The position numbers were made by a program, and so were the translations under genes. A stretch of 13,453 bases of DNA from Acanthamoeba lenticulata. Its lineage: Eukaryota; Discosea; Longamoebia; Acanthamoebidae. Shown piece by piece: positions 8,637 to 13,453 of this stretch (position 1 is its first letter; each line of letters starts with the position of its first letter). The notes under the pieces are model-generated. The model saw only the letters and a program-made list of their open reading frames with translations. It did not search any database and was not told the origin of the DNA. The stretch is taken from NCBI GenBank assembly GCA_002179805.1, contig NAVB01001848.1, positions 1 through 13,453 on the forward strand, read 5' to 3'.

Positions 8637-10288
8637 TTAGGGGGTAGCAGCGGCGAGGGATGGCAGCGAAGAGGGACTCGGCAGGACGAATACCGCCCGC
8701 GCTTCATCCCAGGAGGAGGTGGAGGAGGAGGTCTCCTGTCGGCTCGTGGAGAGGAAGGGCACGGAGGAGGCAGCCTCTCCGGGGCAGCTGCACTCGTCCT
8801 GGTCGGCGCTGATGGTGGCGTCGGGTGGTACCGCGGTACCTGTGGAGTGAGTAGTGGCGCGCGTTTGTGGTTAGAGAGCTGAGAGAAGGTGACTCTAGGA
8901 GTGAGTGCCGCAAAGTGTGAGGTGAGACTCGCGCACCAGCAGAGAGAACGGCACAGTCACCCACGATGGCGCGGGCACCAATGCGGACCTGCTGGCCGAG
9001 CGACACACAGGAGCCGACCCGGGCTTGTGCTTCCACCACGACGCCAGGGCCGAGGCTCGATCGCGAGCCGAGCACCACTTGGCTTTGCAGGACAACAGCA
9101 GTGAGGTTGTTGTAGCTGCCGAGGGAGTTGGCAGGTCCGAGGATTGAGTCGATGAGGACGTTATGGTCACCAAGTCGGCTTTCCTCGCCCAGCGATGACC
9201 GCACCACCGTGTTGAAGTGGCCAAGCACGTTGCCATCGCCGATGGCGGACGTCGAGGTGAGGTTGTTGGCGTCGCCAATCATGTTGCGTGAGCCGACGCG
9301 CGTGCCGTCGAGAAAGAAGCCGCCAGCACCGAGCAGATTGTCGTCACCCAAAAGCGCCGACAACAGCGAGTTGGTCGTACGCAGGCGGTTGCCACTCCCC
9401 ACGATTGTGGCGTTGAACGTGTTGAGATCGTCAATCCAGTTGTCATCGGCCACGCGCGTTGCGACGAGCAGCTTGGTTGAGCTCATCAGGGCGTTGCGGT
9501 CACCCAGCGAGGCGTCCATCAGCACATTACCGGCGATCATCGTGTTGTTGCTGCCCATTCCCGCGCCGGCCAGCAGGTTGCTATCTCCCAGGCGGTTGAG
9601 GTGCCCAAGTCCGCTGCCCTCAAGTAGCTGGTTGCTACGGCCGAGCGCGTTGTGATCGCCCAGCGCCGAGTCCAGCGCCCGGTTCGAGGAGCGCATCTGG
9701 CCGTTACTGCCAAGCGAGACACGCGCTAGCTCATTGCCGGCACCGCTCATGGACGAGTTGCTCCCCACAAGCGCTCGTGTTATGTTGTTGGCGCTTCCCA
9801 CTCGAACGCCTGTCATGTTGCACACCACCACCACCACCGCAAGCGTGGGCTTCAGGGTGATGAAGAACAGCTGCGACTCTTGGAAGAAGAAGAAGAAGAA
9901 ACACAAAGGGCGGTATACCCGCGGCCAAGAGGGAACAAGCGAGGCGGTTGTCGTCCCGCATGACCACCGCATCACCGCATAAGGTGTCGGCCAGTGTGTT
10001 GCCCGAACCCAGTACGTCAAAGACGCCAAAGGTGGTGGCCGTGGTGAGGAGGTTGCTGCGGTTGGTGGGGCCTTGCTCCTGCAAGAGCACTACGGGCCAC
10101 TCTTGCCGACTTGACTCAGCCGTCCGCAGCTCGTCGAGGGTGAAGAGTTGGTCGAGAGAAGAGGCAGGCGGACCCTCGCCACCTGGTGCAGACCAACATG
10201 TAGAAGTGGTGGCTCCGCTCGCGCAGGTGAGGGTGCACATGAGAGCGGCAAGTGCCGCCATCACCACTACCGCTGCGGATTTGTGCAT
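8637..10288 (-). CDS. Secreted Asn-ladder repeat (predicted beta-solenoid) protein, 481 aa
   Basis: Exons (transcript order): 10288-9919, 9809-8937, 8839-8637; 1446 nt, all junctions phase 1. The N-terminus (MHKSAAVVVMAALAALMCTL) is a clean signal peptide, cut near residue 25. From about residue 85 to 415 the protein is tandem coils of 17-18 residues with pattern LGxxNxLgxxNxLxxxx, for example LGHLNRLGDSNLLAGAG, VGSGNRLRTTNSLLSAL and IGDGNVLGHFNTVVRSS. Roughly 17 coils are visible. The last ones (ARVGSCVSLGQQVRIGARAI) turn into ordinary hexapeptide-repeat sequence, suggesting a left-handed beta-helix in which Asn replaces the small residue at the turns. Several N-x-S/T sequons (NRS, NIT, NSS, NNT, NAT, NLT twice) fit secretion. 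The C-terminus has a short Cys motif (DECSCPGE) and a Ser-rich tail with no membrane anchor seen. I recognise no named family; a structural, adhesive or ligand-binding surface protein is inference. Confidence 0.8.
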
Positions 10289-10484
10289 GTGGAATTGTTG
10301 TTGTTGTTGTGGCCGTGTGGGTTGTGAAGTGCTGCATTGGCGCGCCTTCCCCTTTTGCAGAGCTCGCCAGACCGAGGGATGAGCGCCCCCCCGGAGCGAT
10401 GGTCCTCTAACGATGGAATTCCACACGAAATTTGGGCCGTTTTTTCCATCGAAACATTGCGCCCACAGAAAAATGGTTAGTCCG
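10289..10484. promoter_or_regulatory. 196-nt spacer upstream of the solenoid gene
   Basis: It lies between the thioredoxin-like stop (10485) and the solenoid start (10288), both on the minus strand. It starts with a (TTG)n run at about 10293-10308 (CAA repeats in the 5' leader on the minus strand). No TATA box was recognised. Confidence 0.45.
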
Positions 10485-11539
10485 TCATGGTTCGGCAAGG
10501 AACGCAGCGACGTGGCTCTGCGAGCGGCACTCGTTCTCTACGAGACGGCCTCCAGGGCCCGCCTGGTGATCGGAAGGAGCGTTCTCCTGGTCAGATCAAT
10601 GAACCCTTCCCACATACTGGGGGGGGGGTATCTCACCCGAGTCCACTTGATGATGGTGGGAACAGCCACGAGGCGGACCTGGGGATGGATGCGGTAAGGG
10701 TTGGTGGGCACTTGCTTATACCTATTCTTCGCCCCCCCCCCCCGGGGCGTAAGTTTACACATGTACACATTGGCCGGTCGGCGAAGAGTAAGGGAGGTTT
10801 GGGTGGGTGGCCATGCGTCCGCTGTCCTGACCGCCGCGAAAGGCGAAGGGGCCCCTGGCCGTTTTTGCTTTTGTTTGGGGATTTGGGGGGGAGGAGGATA
10901 CGTACTCGTGGCGTTCTCCGACGGGTGCCTCGATGATCCTCATCTTAGCTTCAGCGGCCGCAGCGCGGATCGGCGCGTCGGCTGCACGTGCGCAGTGCGC
11001 ACAATAAGTGGCGCCACAACACAAGGATGAGAACCAGTCCGTCCTGTTCGAAAACAAAGCAAAACAGGGAGGGGCAATACTCTACCAGCAGCGCAGTCTG
11101 GGCACCACTGACGGCAGTCATCACCCACGCCCCCCCCCCGCACGAGACATGAAGTCAACCGAGCGCGTCTGTGGGCACTAGCATACACTGTACGCACACT
11201 CTTGCCCGTGGCCGCCTGGATGTTTCCGTAGAGATAGACGAGCACGGTTTCATCATGTTCCTTGAAGAAGGTTTCAAGCGTGTCGTCAAAGGCTGAGGGC
11301 GTTTTTATGGTTATTCCCTCCATGGTCTTGTCCTCTTCAGACGGGTCGTGTGGGCGCTTTTGGTGCAACTTTATCTCTTGTTGGTAGCCGTCGTGGCCAA
11401 CGAAGTGTTTCCCGTCGGCAGTTGGCTCTACGTTAATTTGCTGCTGAAAGAAAAATGGGAGCAGGCTGAACAGGAGGAGGAGCACCACACCAGCCAAGAC
11501 GACGTCTAACCTCACGCTTAAGCCACGGGTACGCTGCAT
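10485..11539 (-). CDS. TXNDC17-like: TXNDC17/TRP14-like thioredoxin with an N-terminal membrane anchor, 200 aa
   Basis: Exons (transcript order): 11539-11198, 11107-11086, 10981-10906, 10721-10637, 10562-10485; 603 nt, phases consistent. Residues 115-119 are WCPDC, the signature active site of TRP14, in the family context TGKS-WCPDCA. AFDDTLETFFKEHDETVLVY precedes it, and VGERHEYKQ, AVPTII (cis-Pro168) and RLVENECRSQ follow as in the family. TRP14 is normally cytosolic and about 123 aa, reducing disulfides and cystine. Here about 70 extra residues come first, with a hydrophobic segment at about 11-31 (RLDVVLAGVVLLLLFSLLPF) preceded by Arg, read as a signal anchor. That would place the active site in the secretory lumen or outside the cell. 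The ATG at 11537-11539 is the only start that includes this segment; the divergent kinase gene begins 71 nt away. Confidence 0.9.
11086..11107 (-). other. 22-nt microexon carrying the WCPDC active site
   Basis: The acceptor CGTCAG ends at 11108 and the donor GTAGAG begins at 11085. The exon encodes Trp-Cys-Pro-Asp-Cys-Ala-Ala plus one base. Joining it to 11198 (phase 0) and 10981 (phase 1) gives ATGKS-WCPDCAA-ADAPI. Skipping would remove both catalytic cysteines and shift the frame. Confidence 0.85.
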
Positions 11540-11610
11540 TGAACAACTTTTCCAGCCCGGGAAATAATAGGGGAAATAATAGGGGCCACAAAAAGAAAAC
11601 TGTCTTGCTC
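11540..11610. promoter_or_regulatory. Very short bidirectional promoter with a 12-bp tandem repeat
   Basis: Only 71 nt separate the two divergent start codons. In the middle GGGAAATAATAG occurs twice in tandem (11559-11570, 11571-11582), flanked by CCCG on the left and GGGGCC on the right. This AT-rich core in a GC-rich setting is the best candidate for the shared regulatory element. Transcription of either gene may start inside the other's 5' leader. Confidence 0.6.
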
Positions 11611-13361
11611 ATGGAACTAGGGCAGAGCAGGGGCTCGCCAGCTTTCGACGTGCTGTTTGTGGGCAACTTTGTTCAGGACGTAATTCAGGTCGCTGGTGAA
11701 GTGGGTGGTAGGTCTTCGTCCCAAGGGCTGATAGCTGGTTGCTGCTGATGGTTGCTGCCCACGCACCGTGCTGGTGTGCCACCGGACACCGGTGCAAAAC
11801 AGAAGTGCACAAGCTTGGTGGTTCTGTGACATACGGCCCTTTGGCCATCGATGCGCTGAACACTGGCAGCCGTGCACGTGTGGTGTGCCGCGTGGGCAAG
11901 TCTGTCACCGCCGACCCCCTGCTTCTGCGCCTGCGTGCTGGAGGAACTGTCAACCTCTCTGGGGTACGTCCAGCCCCTCCCTGATGTCTCCTTCCCCTGA
12001 TCCCTACCTTCCCCTATTCCAAAAGACGATATTTCTATTTCTATTTTTAAAATTCTAAATAAAAATGGAAGTATAATTAAAAAACGCCCCAAATTGCGTT
12101 GGTAGGTTGAGAGAGTGGAGAGTGCCGACACATCCTACTTGCTCCGGTATCTCTCGTTCCAGCTTCCCCCACTCACACACACACACACACTACCCATCCC
12201 CGGAGGGACCCCCCTGTGTGTTGTGGTGAGGGCAGCTCTCACTGATTCGTGTGGGACGGATCATGAGGGGGGGAGGGGGGTGGCGTTTTGGCGGGGGATG
12301 GGATGGGATGCTCTTTGTCCCGTAGCTTACCCTCTCCTCCCTCCCTCCCTCCCTCACTCCCTCACTCCTCCTGTTCCTCCTCCTCCTCCTCCTCCTCCTC
12401 ACACAGGTATGACGCGTCCGGCCACCGCACGCTGACGCTTCGAGAGAAGGGCGACCCAATTCCCCTCGACTTAGTGAGCCTTTTGTCCCCCCCCCCTTCT
12501 CTTCCTTTTGTTTCTCCTCCGCGCCTCCGCTCCTCCTCGTTTCCTCTTCTTGAATCCCGCCCCCACGCATTTGCCTTCAACCTCCTCTTCAACCTCCTCC
12601 TTCCTATTCTCCGTTCTTCTTCTTCTTCTTCTTCATCATCGCGCGCTCTCGCTCGCTCTCTCTCTCTCTCTCTCTCTTTCTCTCCCCTCCTGCGGTGGTA
12701 GTGATGTCAATAATATCAACGACGACAAATGTGTGTGTGTCTGTGTATGTGTGTGCGTATACGTGCGTGTGCTGTTGTGATGCGCGCGTGTGCTTTTCCA
12801 GGTACTGCGGCACGTGGGGCGCCCGCATGCAATTCTATTCGTGCCCGTCGCGGGTGAATTTGACGAGACGCTGGTGGTGCGAAGTTCGCTCGTGTGTGTG
12901 TGTGTGTGTGCTTCCGTGTGGGGGGGGGGCATGTGTGCGTGTTCTTTTTGTTCGACTTCTGCTCTATTGACACAAGTGCAGGTGGGCGTGGCGAGGCACT
13001 TGCACCAACTGGGCTGTCGGCCTCTCGTGGCGATTGACATACAAGGTTACTTGCGGGCCTTCGAGGGCGATCGCGTGTGCACCCGGTACTCCCTCTCGTC
13101 CTCTTCCTCCTCGTCCTCCTCGTCCTCCTCTCGGGCCCGCTCGAGGAGCCGGCGATGGCCAAAGTCAAGTGACGACCGACGCACTCCCCGCGGGAGGAGG
13201 CGACAGAGGCGCGGAAGAGATGGTGGCCAAGCTCGAGCTGCTGGCCGGATACGTGACCTTCCTCAAGGCCGAGTACGGTGAGGCACAGGCCGTCCTGGGC
13301 ACCGGCCTGAGCCCTGCCGAGTGCGCAGCGACCCTGCACCAGCGCTTCCGCATTCCCATCG
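11611..13361 (+). CDS. pfkB (ribokinase-like) family sugar kinase, resembling plant myo-inositol kinase; 3' end missing
   Basis: Exons: 11611-11695, 11803-11963, 12106-12146, 12407-12473, 12802-12876, 12982-13085, 13207-13361; a donor GTAATG follows at 13362 and the rest lies beyond the window. Phases are consistent, giving 229 codons. Seen: FDVLFVGNFVQDVI (12-25), the pfkB N-terminal strand with substrate Asp; HKLGGSVTYGPLAIDALNTG (31-50), the Gly-Gly substrate loop; CRVGKS; ESADTSYLLRYDASGHRTLT; LFVPVAGEFDETLV; AIDIQGYLRAFEGDRV (160-175); and LKAEYGEAQAVLG. The DIQGxLR and GE-F patterns match the Arabidopsis-type inositol 3-kinase subgroup better than ribokinase or fructokinase. It likely transfers phosphate from ATP to a polyol or sugar. 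The GAGD catalytic-base motif is expected downstream of the window. The ATG at 11611 is the first in frame before the conserved strand. If intron 1 is retained, translation stops at 11746. Confidence 0.85.
12147..12406 (+). repeat. Intron 3 of the pfkB kinase gene with (CA)n and (CCT)n repeats
   Basis: The 260-nt intron has a CA tract at about 12172-12190, G-rich repeats at about 12266-12310 and a long CTC/CCT tract at about 12337-12400 that directly forms the polypyrimidine tract before ACACAG at 12406. Confidence 0.8.
12474..12801 (+). repeat. Microsatellite-packed intron 4 of the pfkB kinase gene
   Basis: This 328-nt intron holds a C10 run (12487-12496), a CCT/TCC-rich stretch, (TTC)n at about 12617-12634, (TC)n at about 12654-12677 and (GT)n at about 12729-12770. 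The acceptor is TTTTCCAG. It contains no coding or RNA feature that I can see. Confidence 0.8.
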
Positions 13362-13453
13362 GTAATGGACCGGGGGGGGGAGGGGGACGACGTCATGACG
13401 ATGGTGGCTTCTTCTATGATCTGCGGAGGATCGGGGCTGATATGAGGCGTGTG

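Noticed and set aside
9731..9918. Continuous reading of solenoid exon 1 into a Leu-rich, His/Gly-rich stretch as a membrane domain
   Set aside because: This is intron 9810-9918 plus a wrong frame. Splicing GTATAC to ATGACAG restores the coil pattern.
11539..11610. Extending the pfkB kinase upstream from 11539
   Set aside because: The codon there is TTG, not ATG. The first ATG in frame is 11611, and the extra residues are encoded by the promoter repeat.
1..13453. tRNA, rRNA, transposon or viral genes
   Set aside because: No cloverleaf, rRNA-like block, terminal repeats, transposase or viral protein was recognised on either strand.

Overview
The window is eukaryotic nuclear DNA. Six protein genes are split by about 29 short introns (55 to 330 bases). 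The sequence is GC-rich and full of microsatellites, and all the recognisable proteins are eukaryotic families. A GC-rich, intron-dense, repeat-laden protist genome fits best. I favour an Acanthamoeba-like amoebozoan, but nothing seen here proves the lineage. All gene models were built by hand: donors and acceptors were chosen so that intron phases match and protein families join correctly.

Layout: (1) 67-4220, minus strand, 3'-truncated gene for a very low-complexity Ser/Glu/Asp/Gln protein that ends in tetratricopeptide (TPR) repeats. (2) 4553-5961, minus, complete eight-exon Rab24-like GTPase of 205 residues ending in a CTC prenylation motif. (3) 6317-8582, plus, complete five-exon mitochondrial PP2C phosphatase of the PPTC7/Ptc7 type. 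(4) 8637-10288, minus, complete three-exon secreted solenoid protein made of 17-18-residue Asn-rich coils. (5) 10485-11539, minus, complete five-exon TXNDC17/TRP14-like thioredoxin with an added N-terminal membrane anchor. (6) 11611 to the right edge, plus, the first seven exons of a pfkB (ribokinase-like) sugar kinase resembling plant myo-inositol kinase.

Genes 2 and 3 diverge from a 355-base spacer. Genes 3 and 4 converge 54 bases apart. Genes 5 and 6 diverge with only 71 bases between start codons. The genes do not form an obvious pathway. Possible themes are membrane traffic and autophagy (Rab24), mitochondrial phosphoregulation (PPTC7), and two adjacent secretory-pathway products (4 and 5).

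Three points stand out. The Asn-ladder solenoid protein belongs to no family I can name. Microexons of 17 and 22 nt carry the catalytic signatures of the Rab and the thioredoxin. Every C or G homopolymer of 9 nt or more (14 of them) lies in an intron, one per intron, and the introns prefer GTAC as the 5' splice site.
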